Below are positions 10,334 to 20,861 of a stretch of DNA of 64,000 nt, piece after piece. Source of the stretch: Telopea speciosissima. Lineage: Eukaryota; Streptophyta; Magnoliopsida; Proteales; Proteaceae. The stretch is taken from assembly GCF_018873765.1 (NCBI RefSeq), contig NC_057920.1, positions 12,103,307-12,167,306 on the forward strand, given 5' to 3'. Both the position numbers and the translations under genes were made by a program. A model generated the notes under the pieces. The model made no database searches and was not told the origin of the DNA. It worked only from the letters and a program-made list of their open reading frames with translations. Numbering within the stretch: position 1 is the first letter of the stretch; the number at the start of each line of letters is the position of its first letter.

Positions 10334-10557
10334 TAGGGATGTAAACAGATCGGATTAGGTTCGGATAGTGCTATATCCACATCCGCATCCGGGATAGAAT
10401 TAAACGGATACAGACACAGATATGGATCGGATATTTTATCCGTTTACATATAAATATAGCTTTTCGGATAGTTATAGCCTATCCGTATCTGTTTAGCTTT
10501 CGAACGGATTCGGACACGGATACGGAAACAAATTTCGGCTATTCATTTACATCCTTA
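10334..10557. mobile_element. hAT-like MITE, family H1 (degenerate ends)
   Basis: Begins TAGGGATGTAAACAGATCGG and ends CATTTACATCCTTA, the inverted form. Interior rich in ATCCGTTT / CGGATA. Same family as 14623-15017 and 31140-31397, which carry perfect 8-bp TSDs; here the duplication is not clean. Confidence 0.65.
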
Positions 10558-10968
10558 CGGCTAAATCCAAGTATTCAAAACATGGAATCGGGGATCAAAT
10601 TGTTCCTTGTCGATTTTAATTAGGAATCGGTTCTAAAAACCTTAGAATCATTCTCAGATTTGAAAATCCAGTAATAAGGCTTTAGATTAAGTATCAATGG
10701 CTCAATGCTATTGAATTACTCAGACTCGGGATCAATCATGGCTGTTTCCAATTCGAATCAGTTGATTTTGATCCAAATCAACAAATTCGAATAAAAAAAA
10801 TATCCCAACCAATGAATGGGAATCCATTAGCTGTGGTCTGAAAAATGAGCACAAGAGTATTCTTGGATTTGTACAAAAACCCAAACCCAGGATGGGGTGG
10901 TGAACCTTCACCGCACGGTAAAAGAAAACTTTCTCCATAAGTCATTAGCTAGATCGTACAAATCTTGG
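10558..10968. other. Intergenic, nothing recognised
   Basis: Repeated ATCAATCGGAA-like words only. Confidence 0.3.
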
Positions 10969-10969
10969 A

Positions 10970-11086
10970 ACCAGATCTTCTAGCTCTAGCGTGCATCTGA
11001 CGGCTGAGCGCACCTGACATGTATTCCAGCATGCAACTACCAACAGTTGCATGCATGCTGGAGAGGATCTGGTTCCGCAAGAACAT
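10970..11086. mobile_element. Foldback MITE with internal hairpin
   Basis: Ends pair: CTTGGAACCAGATCTTCT at the left and, from the other side, CTTGCGGAACCAGATCCTCT. Inside, CCAGCATGCAACT and AGTTGCATGCATGCTGG form a second hairpin. No coding capacity. Confidence 0.55.
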
Positions 11087-11559
11087 GTAACACTTTTGAG
11101 AGTGGCATCTTTTGAGAAAATCTTCCAAGGAAAAGAATTTGAATTCTTTTCTTTGATGTATCATTAAATTTTCAGACCTAAGGGGTCGATTTTAAAGTTT
11201 TGGGGATCGATTCTGAACTATTTCAATCCAACAGATTAAACCCTAATTCCGAGTTAAAAGTCCTTAGAGCGGATAGTTAGATTAATTTCTTGCAAAAGCA
11301 TCTCTGCAGTTTGCGAAGGGACGATTGACCATTGCAAACTAGTCTTATTATACTTAAGCTTGTCAATGAATTCTATAAAAGAAAATATTTTTTCTTTTGT
11401 CTCACCGACGAGAAATAACAAAGGGAGAAAAAAAAAGTTTTTATGGAAATGAAAAACCTTTTCTTTACATGATGTATGAGGGTACACATTTGCCAAAGGA
11501 AAGTGTTAATGTAGATGACTTTCTGTAATTTTATTTCTTGTGGAGAAGAAAAGAATTCT
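11087..11559. other. Intergenic, nothing recognised
   Basis: No gene or defined repeat seen. Confidence 0.3.
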
Positions 11560-12833
11560 TGTTATAGGTGATATCTGTTACGTAGCGAAAAAGATATCTC
11601 ACCCATAATTCTTACCTAAAAAAGAAAAAGATATCTCACCCATAATGAGATGGCCAGTGAGACTGATTGCATCACATTGTCTTAAGCCTTTTTTCCTTTT
11701 CATGTTCTTTCTTTTACAAAAGAGGAGTAAGACGATGGGATGAAGTTATTCCTTCTTTCTTTGAGTATATAATTTCATTATGATCTGATAGAAGAAAAAA
11801 AAAGGTTGGTGTTCTCTACGAGAGTGGCATCATAAGGGACGAGAATCACGAGATTTCCGTCTTTCATGGGGGTAGGATGGTCATTTCATCTCCCTTTATG
11901 TTTGAACATGGGTAGTACACTTACCACAAAGAATTTTTCTCCATAAGAAAATGTACATCCATTATAGGAAAAGACTCACTACACCCACTCTATAGGTTAG
12001 CACCCATGTGTGTGTGTCTCCCTCTCTCCCTGCCCCCCATTGGGGCCACCTGCTAATTTACTGCACACAAGTAGTGTGCCTATCCCTCTCCCTTTCATTG
12101 TGTGACTTCTTTTTCTTCCATTATGTATTACTGCAAATGTAATGAGAGAAATAAGAGAACCTACTTTTTTTTTCATGTTTTTCAGTACGTTAAGTATGGT
12201 ATGATAATGTTTTATCTGTCAAACAAAAAAGGAAGCTATTATGATTTTTCTTATATTTATTATAGCAGGTATTATGATGAGGGTATTAAATTCTTGTGGA
12301 CCCGAGTTTAGCTCGTCTCCAGGGAGCCCAGCACGCCCAAGGTGCTGCCAACCGTTGGGCTGTGCCGCACACATCCCTAGGCATGCGCCAAGATGTGTGC
12401 GGCACAGCTCAACCGCTGGATGCCCCATGGCAGCACCCTGGGCACTGAGCTCCCTGGAGACGATCCTAATCCTATGGACCCACCTTGTTTAATGAATTAC
12501 CGAGCATTTATTGCTACTGCGGAACCTGCATAACATAAATAGTAGGGGGCATGGTTGTTTCTTCACGAGGTAGCTCTTGCCATAGAGGACACGGTGGAAA
12601 GGTTACCATTTCGTGATTCAGAAAGCGTTGGTTATAATGGAGATTTTACTTGGCTAGAGCCTCTTGAGTTTTTCCTATCACATTAGAAGGGTTTTCCACA
12701 TTAAAATCAACTTGCTTTTTTGTGTGGTTGATTTGCCTTGTTTCTATGTGTTATCATTATACACATACTTGGTTATTATGATGTTTTTCCATTAACTTGA
12801 ACACGAGTGAGGACAATTTTGTTTTTTCCAACA
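11560..12833 (+). repeat. Copia-type 5' LTR (left end uncertain)
   Basis: Shares, in the same order, several stretches with the LTR starting at 13452: TCACCCATAATGAG, AGACGATGGG, CCTTCTTTCTTTG, TTTTACTTGG, AGAGCCTC, TTTTTCCTATCAC, GGGTTTTCCACATTAAAAT. It ends CCAACA at 12833, two bases before a primer-binding site. The first 60-70 bp cannot be aligned well. It carries a MITE at 12304-12473. Confidence 0.6.
12304..12473. mobile_element. MITE family M4 inside the copia LTR
   Basis: Flanked by GTGGACCC (12296-12303) and ATGGACCC (12474-12481), a 7/8 duplication. Inverted ends: left CGTCTCCAGGGAGCCCAG, right end on the other strand CGTCTCCAGGGAGCTCAG. The centre is a further hairpin around GTGTGCGGCACAGC. 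Relatives: 29010-29271 and 35049-35155. Confidence 0.75.
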
Positions 12834-13451
12834 AGTGGTGTGAGAGAAAGGTTCTTGAAATTTTGTGTAAATGATGGAAGGAAACATCACAACACGGATG
12901 ATTAACTTAAATGGGAACAACTTGACAATATAGAAAGCAAAGATAAAAGATTTGTTACATTGCTAGGATTTGTATGCACCTGTAGAGGGTGATACAACGA
13001 AACAGGTGTCTGAAGATGATGATGAAAGACCTTTCACGAAAAGGCATAGGCTTTATCCAATACTTTCTGGATGATACTGTTTTCCATCACGTATCTACAT
13101 AGACATCGACGTATACACTGTCGAAGAAACTAGAACAAGAAGCAAAGCTCAATGAGCGTAAGACCATGCAAAGGGAGTTGTTGCATAATGGAAGTAACTA
13201 GTGCAAAATTAAATCCATGCCACGAACAAACGACATCGTTTATTCAAGATAATAGCGGTGTGCATGGTGAAGAATGGAGTAAGGCGCTTACAATGGCAAA
13301 AGAATCACGTTTGTAGGATTGGAAAGATGTTATGAGAACTCCACAACCTAAAGTTTGGTATAAGCAATGGTGGAGGGCTTTATTACAATGATATACAGAT
13401 CTTGATAAGGTAATTTTGGAAGATCCCTCCTTATGAGTTGGAGGAGGAGTT
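12834..13451 (+). pseudogene. Copia internal region: PBS and gag relic
   Basis: TGGTGTGAGAGA at 12836-12847 resembles the initiator-Met PBS TGGTATCAGAGC. Just after it the frames give a gag-like start (INLNGNN, then DLYAPVEGDTTK), the usual copia words for '...LNGxNYxxW...DLYxPVEG'. Only about 600 bp lie between the LTRs, so pol is gone. A purine-rich tract (TTGGAGGAGGAGTT) immediately precedes the 3' LTR. Confidence 0.55.
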
Positions 13452-14038
13452 TGTTAGGTCTTCTCCTCACAGGAGAGGAGTAAGAGGACCACATGGATAA
13501 TTTTTGTCAAAAAGGGTGACGTGGTATCACCCATAATGAGGAGGTGAGAGCGGTTGAGTCACACTATCTCACACCTTTATTTCTCACATATTTTCTCTCT
13601 ATAAAATGGGATTGAGACGATGGGGCAAGAAACCCCTTCTTTCTTTGCGTACGTAATTTCTGTACATGATTTACTTTTCTCCCATTTTGTATTGCAACGA
13701 GCATAAGTGGAGAAAAAAGAAAAGGGCAATGCGTTCTCTCTCATGTTCCTCTTATGTGGGTTGCATCATAATAATAACGTTCATTCTCTCTGTCAAGGGA
13801 AGAAAGGAAAGTACTACGGGTTTTCCTCTATTTTGCCATGTCATGTATTAAAGTGAAAGTCTTGTATTCTTACATGAGGAGTTATTCTGTTATCTAAGAA
13901 GGGTTATTATTCTTGATGTTTGTTAGCCCCTAGCAGTATCAAAAGAAGACTTGTAATCACATTATTGCTATGTCGAAAGTTTTACTTGGGTTAGAGCCTC
14001 GTGATTTTTTCCTATCACTTTAAAAGGGTTTTCCACAT

Positions 14039-14053
14039 CCTTAACAAAAAAAA
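14039..14053 (+). mobile_element. Ultrashort A-tailed insertion with 17-bp TSD
   Basis: Fifteen bases, CCTTAAC plus eight A, sit between two identical 17-bp copies of AAAAGGGTTTTCCACAT (14022-14038 and 14054-14070). The 5' LTR at 12685-12701 has one copy of nearly the same site uninterrupted, so it shows the empty site. Confidence 0.65.
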
Positions 14054-14393
14054 AAAAGGGTTTTCCACATTAAAATTGGTGTTATTCTTTGTGGATGATT
14101 TGATTTGTTTTTGTGTATTACTATTTTACATACATTTCTCTTTGGTATAGTTTCAATTTATGTTTATCTGACACATAAACATAAATAGATGTGTTTGGTA
14201 TAATTTATGATTCTTATTTCTCATTAAATAAAATCAATATAAGCATAAATTCATAAACAACTCCAGAGTTGTTTATGATTTATCACCATAAACTATTAAT
14301 GTTGTTTATGCGGGTACTATTAATGAACAACATGTGTAAAATTGCTACTTAAATTGGGTAAAAAAGTAAAATTATCAAAAAAATTAAAACAAA

Positions 14394-14398
<5 letters not shown>

Positions 14399-14427
<29 letters not shown>
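14399..14427. repeat. (CT)n microsatellite
   Basis: About 14 CT units inside the foldback element. Confidence 0.95.
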
Positions 14428-14428
<1 letters not shown>

Positions 14429-14622
14429 AGCCCCACAGCCCCACCCCCTCTCTAACATATATCATATGAAAAGGAAGGCTTTATTATTTATTATATATAT
14501 TATGAATAATATAATACATAATATATTCTTCATGTAAGCATACCAAATTTATTTTTCATTATATAATCTATTATGTCTAATAGTAACCAAATGATTATTG
14601 TTCACAACCCATAACCTATTAT

Positions 14623-15017
14623 TAGGGATGTAAATGGATCGGATTCGGCTCGGATACGAATTGGATGTGATCGGATCCAAATATTTTTCCTGGCCAAATA
14701 CGGATACCTCTAAACAAATTCAGAAGGATTCGGATGCGGATCGAATTCGGATTTTCGACCTTCCGTTTACATCTCTGCTTTGTGTAACCCGGACCTTCTT
14801 CTCCCTAGCGGATACAATTCACCCTCAATCCATATCTCTCAAATCATGATTCTCTTTTCCTCATATTCTAGAACCTGTTGAATCTTAAAAAATCCTCAAC
14901 ATCATTATTTACTGCATTTTTTATTATTAAGTATTCTGATTTTTTTTTGAATGTCTCTAAACGAATACGGATGTCCCTAAACGGATTCGGATTTTCAGTT
15001 CTCCATTTACATCCCTA
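14623..15017. mobile_element. hAT-like MITE, family H1, with perfect 8-bp TSD
   Basis: Starts TAGGGATGTAAATGGATCGG and ends CCATTTACATCCCTA. CCTATTAT flanks it at 14615-14622 and 15018-15025. The 8-bp duplication and TAGGG ends indicate the hAT superfamily. Nested in the foldback element. Confidence 0.85.
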
Positions 15018-15275
15018 CCTATTATCATTGTGTTTATCCATTAACAAATAGATGATATTACATATAAATCATACCAAACACATCTATTTATATTTATGTG
15101 TCCGACAAATGTAAATTTACATTATACCAAAGAGAATAACTTGCAAGAAATGATTTATTTTTCCCAACAATAGCTTGTGTGTGGAGTCTGGATCGATAGA
15201 ATGAAATAACTGACAAATGAGGTATGGGACTACACTACTGCACACAAGTGGTCCACAAGCGGTCCATCAGATAAA

Positions 15276-15450
15276 GGATCAATTTAGATCCTCTATTTCC
15301 GCCTGTGTGCGGGACACACAAGAAAGGCGAAAAAATACCGCCTTACCCTTGCCGAGCATCTTGTTCGAGTGGGGATGAGATGGTATTTTCCGCTTGCTTG
15401 TGTGTGGGGGCACGGTAATACCGGGCAGGTGGAAGTAGAGAATCCGGATC
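15276..15450. mobile_element. MITE family M3 with 8-bp TSD
   Basis: CAGATAAA at 15268-15275 and 15451-15458. Inverted ends GATCCTCTATTTCCGCCTG and, from the other side, GATTCTCTACTTCCACCTG. Shares GAGTGGGG and CCGCCTTACCC words with the 50-kb copy. Confidence 0.8.
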
Positions 15451-15458
15451 CAGATAAA

Positions 15459-16058
15459 GGATATACGCATCATTGCAATGAAAAATCTCTTCTGACACAA
15501 ACTAAGAAAAATAAGCTATCATATGGATTAGCTGCAACACCTATGAGCGAAGTAGATAGAAGAAATCAATGAAAAATTATCCACTGACCTAGTTATCTCA
15601 CCTGGTTCAAGCTGATACATCAAAGGAACCCTTTAATCCTTCCATCGACTATCGAGATGGTCTAGCAATGAAATTCAATGATCCGTCAGCAAGAGAAATT
15701 ACAGAGTTAGAGGAAGAAAAGAAAAAAAAAAGGAGAGATCAAGGAGAATGACAGAGAATTACAACAAATTAGCAGATGACCGAATCAACCGCTCAGTGGT
15801 AGAACAACAGAGATGATCGACTGTAAAGAGAAATCGAGAGAGAGGGGCGATGGATTCTTTGTTGTTGCAGCTCGATGTTCGCACTAACCTCTTTTTCCCC
15901 CAAATCATTGACAATTTGGAGCTCAGTTGCGGTAATAAACAGCCGCTACCAAAAAGGAATTCCGGATAGAATTTTGGGAACCGACGTATTGTCGGTGGTT
16001 CAAATGGGAACGAGATTTTTTTCGTTTATGAAAAAGAGCGCTACGGTTGCGTGGTCCG
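15459..16058. other. Intergenic, no gene recognised
   Basis: Only short frames; no domain or repeat identified. Confidence 0.35.
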
Positions 16059-16066
16059 CATGGGTC

Positions 16067-16321
16067 CATGGTTTTAATGCACGGTATCGGAATGGGTATT
16101 GGCGATCTGCAAAATCAATATGATACCGATACAGTATCGGCCTGGATCGAACAAAAATATCCCTCAATTTCCTTGAAAAATGAATTTTTTTTTTTTTTAT
16201 CATTTTATCCTTTGTCCGTATCATGCTATCAATAATCGGCACGGTATCGACATTGACGACTAGCAAAATCGATACATATCGCCTAGATACAGATGATACA
16301 TTACCGATACTTAGAACCATG
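16067..16321. mobile_element. MITE family M5 (GATACGGTATCG type) with 8-bp TSD
   Basis: Flanked by CATGGGTC (16059-16066, 16322-16329). Ends CATGGTTTTAATGC and TTAGAACCATG are inverted. Interior full of GGTATCG / CGATAC words. Second copy at 30789-31006; decayed relatives near 34790-34985, 37495-37700 and 39890-39965. Confidence 0.8.
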
Positions 16322-16329
16322 CATGGGTC

Positions 16330-16682
16330 TGCCTAGACACAGAACTGAAACATGTGAAAATACCATGCTCTCTAAGAATGTTAAATGGTTTGGTCTTAGT
16401 GTAAATGGCTCGTCGGTTCACTGCAAGTTTTTTAGGTGAAATCAAAACGAACCATTTAATAAAAAGTTTCACACGTTGAACTGAAACCCTCATAATAGTA
16501 ATATTTGTTTTGATTTAAATGTTTTTTTCAGATGATTTATAATCGGTTTAAACAGTTTAATTGAAGAGTCTCAAATTTACAATCAAAATGAATCATTCAT
16601 TAAATGATTTCGTTTTGATTTTGGCACTCTTATTTAGTGCAACGTCCTTGGAAGGTCAGAAATCCGACCAGGTGTGTGAATC
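16330..16682. other. Intergenic, AT-rich
   Basis: Contains AAACGAACCATTT-type degenerate repeats; no gene. Confidence 0.3.
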
Positions 16683-16831
16683 GTTGTCCCCTCCAATTTG
16701 CTACCCCTTTCAATTCCTCACATGGGAGCGAAAATGATCACCCTATCCCCTGCCCAAAAACACTACCTAAGGTGGAGTCCACTCTCCCCCCATTAGAGGA
16801 ATTGGAGATGCCCTCGAATTGGAGGTGATAA
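16683..16831. mobile_element. MITE family M6
   Basis: Starts GTTGTCCCCTCCAATTTG and ends AATTGGAGGTGATAA, imperfectly inverted. Nearly the same 150 bp recurs at 48695-48844 (CTCATATGGGGGC.., AAGGTGGGGTCCACTC..). Confidence 0.65.
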
Positions 16832-17241
16832 TTATTCAGATGTTACCATCAAAAACTTCATTGGGCCTCGTGCATATTGTAACTTTCCCTGTCTCTTAGA
16901 GACATATCTAGCATGTGGCATAAGAAATGATGTTTTCTTTTTGTTTATTGCTGATGTATTCAATTTTTATGGCACGTTCGTGCATGCGCTCTATTATGTA
17001 TGTTGTGTCTACAACGAGTTTTCTTGGGATGTGGTTGTTACCCATTCCCTCCCTCGATTGGTCCCGCCTATGACATGTATGTCAGGACCATATGTCTCTC
17101 TCTGGTTTCTGAACCTTATCAATTTCGAAACCTTGTGTATCACATGTCAACTATCTGCATTATGTTTCTTATTTTCTTTCCTTTGGTGTTGAGAGTGCAT
17201 GAATGAATGGCCCTATTTTCTACCCAAAAAAAAAAAAAAAA
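16832..17241 (+). repeat. Possible retroposed fragment with A-tail
   Basis: A T-rich non-coding stretch ends in a 17-A run at about 17226-17241. This could be a LINE or SINE 3' end; no domain is readable. Confidence 0.25.
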
Positions 17242-19688
17242 TTTACAAAATCTAGAGGCTGAGGCAACAATCTTTTTCCTTTTTCTTTTTTTATTTTCTT
17301 TTTAAAATGTTTGACCGTATCTTTACCATTTCGTTCTAATACTAATCGTTTAAACACTCCATAGTCCATACCGATTTCCATTTTAACCTATTATGGCTCA
17401 GATTGGTTTGAACACGGTCGAACCACATCAAAGCCGCCAGTTGGTTTGGTCCGATTCATTTTTCTAGAACCCTGCAGCTCCGATCGGCGTAATTGTGCTC
17501 GTAATAGGTGTCTACGGGCCAAGATTTTGAAAAGTCGGTCAGTTCCGACTCTAATCTGAATCAGCCGGATTCGGCCAAAAAGAAAACAGAATCAACGGGA
17601 ATCGGCCGGATCAGTCACGGCCGATTCGACCGATCCGTGGCGGGCGGCAGTTGAGCGAAATTATTGAAAAGCTCCCTGGCCTACTTTTTTCTCTTTGGAG
17701 ACCCGAGATTTGTTCGTCTCCGAAAGTTTGAATTTTGCAGACAATCCCTCAACTTGCCCTAACCACTTTTTTAGGGTTTTGCATATCTAATCTCTCCCGA
17801 AGCTTTAAAGTCGAAGCCTTGACTGAGGTATCACCTTTGCGCGTGATTGTGTTTTTGTGCACAGAAAAAGTTGTATTATAATTTATAAGAACAAATCTCT
17901 CTTTTTTGTAACATATTGTTGTATGATATTCGCGTGCCATCGATTCTCTTGCTTGTTAATGCCATTCCTCTTACTTGTTAGCAACTCTGGGAATAGATTG
18001 CAGATTATTCTATCCTGATTTTTTTGGGATAGTCTACTTGTATCTACTAACCCATTTTCTTATCTTTATAATCAAATCTTTCTTTTTAGGGTGAATTCCT
18101 TTATAGTATGTCGGTTGATTCCTGGTTTTCCCTTTTGACAGTTCTTTTCTTCTTACAGGATTGACAATGTTCGCCATTTATTCCAATAGAATTAAAAGAG
18201 CATTATTGGGTGTTCAGTTTAAAACCCAAAAGTTGTTTAGCTTATTGGACTGTTGGATGAATCAAGAAATTTTCTTTTGTTGTTGGGTAACAATTTCTAA
18301 TTTTCCTTTTGCCAAGCTAAGATGCTACAATTAGGTTATCAAGAGTGATCATTCCAAAGCATCTGCAAGCCTTTGCCCTACATAAGAATTGAATTCATCT
18401 TCATTCTGTGATTTTATCAACAAATATTAATAAATGATCCAAATGATTTTGTGTCACATAAAACTTCAGATGACCTTATTTCTATTCTTCAACAAGAACC
18501 AGTATGACTTCAAATTAGTTGATCTTGAACCTTTACCCCTTTCACCTAAATGCTGTGGGGATTTGAAAATGACATATTCCATTCCAGGTGGTAGCCAAAT
18601 GCTGCCTCTGATTAATGTAGTAATTTTTTTTTCGTTCCCTATTCTGATCATAAGTACTTGCTTGTGATTATGAAACAAAGAATTGAGAATGGTAATAGAA
18701 TTTCACCTTTGAAAGAACAAATAGATTTTTCTATCTTTTGAATAATAACTGGAAATGACTCCATCTGAAAAACAGGAAAGGACTGCATTTGAGACAGGAA
18801 TTAGAGAATTGGGCAAGCAGCAATGAAAATTTCCTAGAAAATACCCAGGAAGTGGAATTGGTAAAGGTGGGGCTTCATGGTGGTGATGGTGTTAATGGTG
18901 GGTGGTGGTGGTAGCATTGGTTATCTACATTGTAAAAGAAAATGATGATTTGGGGAAGATGAGGGCATTTTGGTCTTTTCAATTTTTAGCAAATAGGTCA
19001 GGGCAATTAGGTCTTTTCAAATTTTAGAAAAGATAGAAGAAAGGGTAGTTTGGTCATTTTTTAGCATTTAACTCCTGGTGTGGATTTAAATGGCTTTAGG
19101 GGGGTAAAGTAGGGGTGGTACGTGGAATTTTCAGGGGTGTGTGTGGACTTGTCAGAACCTTAGGGGGGCATGAGGAATATTGGGTGCATTTTAGGGGGGT
19201 ATGCGTATTTAACCCTTTCAATTATGGACCATTCTCTCTCTAAAAGGCGCCAAGGCAACCCAAGGCAGTGGAGGGGCGATAGGGCACCCTAGTTTTTTTT
19301 CCCTCCTATCCCATGTGTCTAGTATAGACACATCATAAACATCATTAGTAAATTAACAGCCAATTAAATAATCCAGCATTAAAAACCAGCAGTTACATAT
19401 AAATTAACATCAATTGTAAGTCTGACTGATTGTTCATGACAAACTAGCAGTTAAAATATAAATTGAACAAAGAATATATTTCAGTAATTCAGTTTTATGG
19501 TATTTAATATGTCATAAGATCAGAATTGATTCTAGTAGAGAATTAGCAATAAACTATAACAGTATAACCGCATACAACAGTATAGCAAGGTTGAAGATTC
19601 AATGATTTCATGTATTGCAAGCATTGTAATCTTGTACACTGCCAAATAAAAAAGTTAGGAAAATAATCTATATTCTATAACCCCTCCC
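17242..19688. other. Intergenic or intron-like DNA
   Basis: T-rich, intron-like stretches (17.7-18.4 kb) without a coding exon that I can support. (GGT)n near 18886-18912; repeated AGGGGGGTA words near 19090-19205. Confidence 0.3.
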
Positions 19689-19693
19689 TCCCA

Positions 19694-19712
19694 CCCCCCC
19701 CCCCCCCACCCC

Positions 19713-19744
<32 letters not shown>
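19694..19744. repeat. C-tract followed by A-tract
   Basis: Fourteen C, a short spacer, then about 31 A. Likely a sequencing and replication trouble spot. Confidence 0.9.
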
Positions 19745-19745
<1 letters not shown>

Positions 19746-19764
19746 ACAAAACAGCATAAGACAC

Positions 19765-19885
19765 CTACCCAGCCACCAAGGCGACCAAGGTGGTTGCCTT
19801 ACCTATATATAGTAAGGCTAGGCATCACCTTGACACATCGAAGGGGCCTAGGCTACACCTTGACAACTATGTCATGCCCTTTATT
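19765..19885. repeat. CCTAGGC-type MITE remnant
   Basis: Words such as CACCAAGGCGACCAAGG and GGCCTAGGCTACACC pair partly with each other; relative of 22656-22790. Confidence 0.35.
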
Positions 19886-20533
19886 TATATATTTGCCCTG
19901 CTTACATATCGAGGTTCCAAAACTTTGAAGATTTTAAAATTTAAAGCTTCAACATATTTGTCCTATTCCTTGCTTAGTCACTAAGATTCAACTGTCTCCT
20001 TGCTTGTTATCCCTTGCTCTTAAGACCCCAATGGAAGTTATTGGATACAATTGAAACGTTTCAGATAAAATTCTTTGGAAGTTCATCTATTGAGTTTTTG
20101 TTTGAGGGGCAAAGGAAAAGGAAGTTTGTGTATCAGTTATTTAAAATATTTGTAGCCTTTGGTAAAAGGTGATTTGTGCTAGATATGGGCTTCATTCAAA
20201 TGGATGGGATTCTGGAAACATGTATAGGATCGGAATCACTTGCTCTTGGAATATCCCTTCTGATATTTCTGCAACACTCCACTACGTGTGGCTAGTTGTG
20301 GACTTGGGGATAGCAGTTGTTCAAGTTGTAGGAGGTTATGTGGGGAGGTGATAGCCTGATTGAGACTAGATTTGCTTTCCTTATCATGCAAAAATAATGG
20401 AGCCAATCTTTGAGAGTTTGAATGTGTGTCAATGTCTCAGTCAGGGTTCTGGTGGAATCTAGATTTCAGGAGAGGGCTGGGGGAGGTGACATAGAGGAGT
20501 GTGCCTACATATTACATAATTTACATTTGGCTC
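19886..20533. other. Intergenic, nothing recognised
   Basis: No gene or repeat boundary identified. Confidence 0.3.
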
Positions 20534-20854
20534 TGTGAGAATATCAAAAACTGAAACCAGTAACCACAATCAAGGAGAAGAGGAGAAGAGAAACTACCTA
20601 ATCTGAATAGCAACCATAGCTACCAGCAATCCCTCACTTTTGATATATTAGTTCAATTACAAAACCACAAGGACTAGAAGACTCTTCAGTCCTTGTGGTA
20701 ATAGAAGTCTAATAAAACTTAGCAATAACAACTAGAAGACACTTAACACCTAACATATACCACAGTAGGACACTCCCCCTATCGTGGTTATTGACAACAA
20801 ACCATCGTACCGCAGGTGTATGACTATATTTCCCCTACGGTACGTATGTTAACA
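20534..20854 (-). repeat. Copia 3' LTR with strong hairpin
   Basis: On the minus strand a purine tract (TTGAGGGAAAG) follows the RNase H stop and is directly followed by TGTTAACATACG; the repeat probably ends TATTCTCACA at 20534. No 5' partner is in the window. It contains an 11-bp perfect inverted repeat at 20665-20698 (CCACAAGGACT...AGTCCTTGTGG). Confidence 0.5.
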
Positions 20855-20861
20855 CTTTCCC

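Larger units (their letters stand above)
14136..15136. mobile_element. Foldback element with ~80-bp inverted arms
   Basis: Left arm starts TTCTCTTTGGTATAGTTTC and carries GACACATAAACATAAATAG and ATGTGTTTGGTATAATTTAT; the right arm holds the inverted equivalents, ending TATACCAAAGAGAA. About 1 kb including a nested hAT-like MITE. No coding capacity. A fragment of the same family (CTCTTTGGTATGATTTATA) is at about 54962-55010. Confidence 0.7.
13452..15169 (+). repeat. Copia-type 3' LTR, split by a foldback element
   Basis: Starts TGTTAGGTCTTCTCC after the purine tract and runs to about 14135; after the inserted foldback element (14136-15136) the LTR resumes as TAACTTGCAAG...CCCAACA, matching TTAACTTGAAC...TCCAACA at the end of the 5' LTR. 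Terminal TG...CA. A TATA-like CTCTATAAAATGG lies near 13598-13610, probably the LTR promoter. Confidence 0.65.

Noticed and set aside
16067..16321. Cis-regulatory cluster (repeated CGGTATCG palindromes)
   Set aside because: TSD and inverted ends show a MITE; palindromes are its interior.
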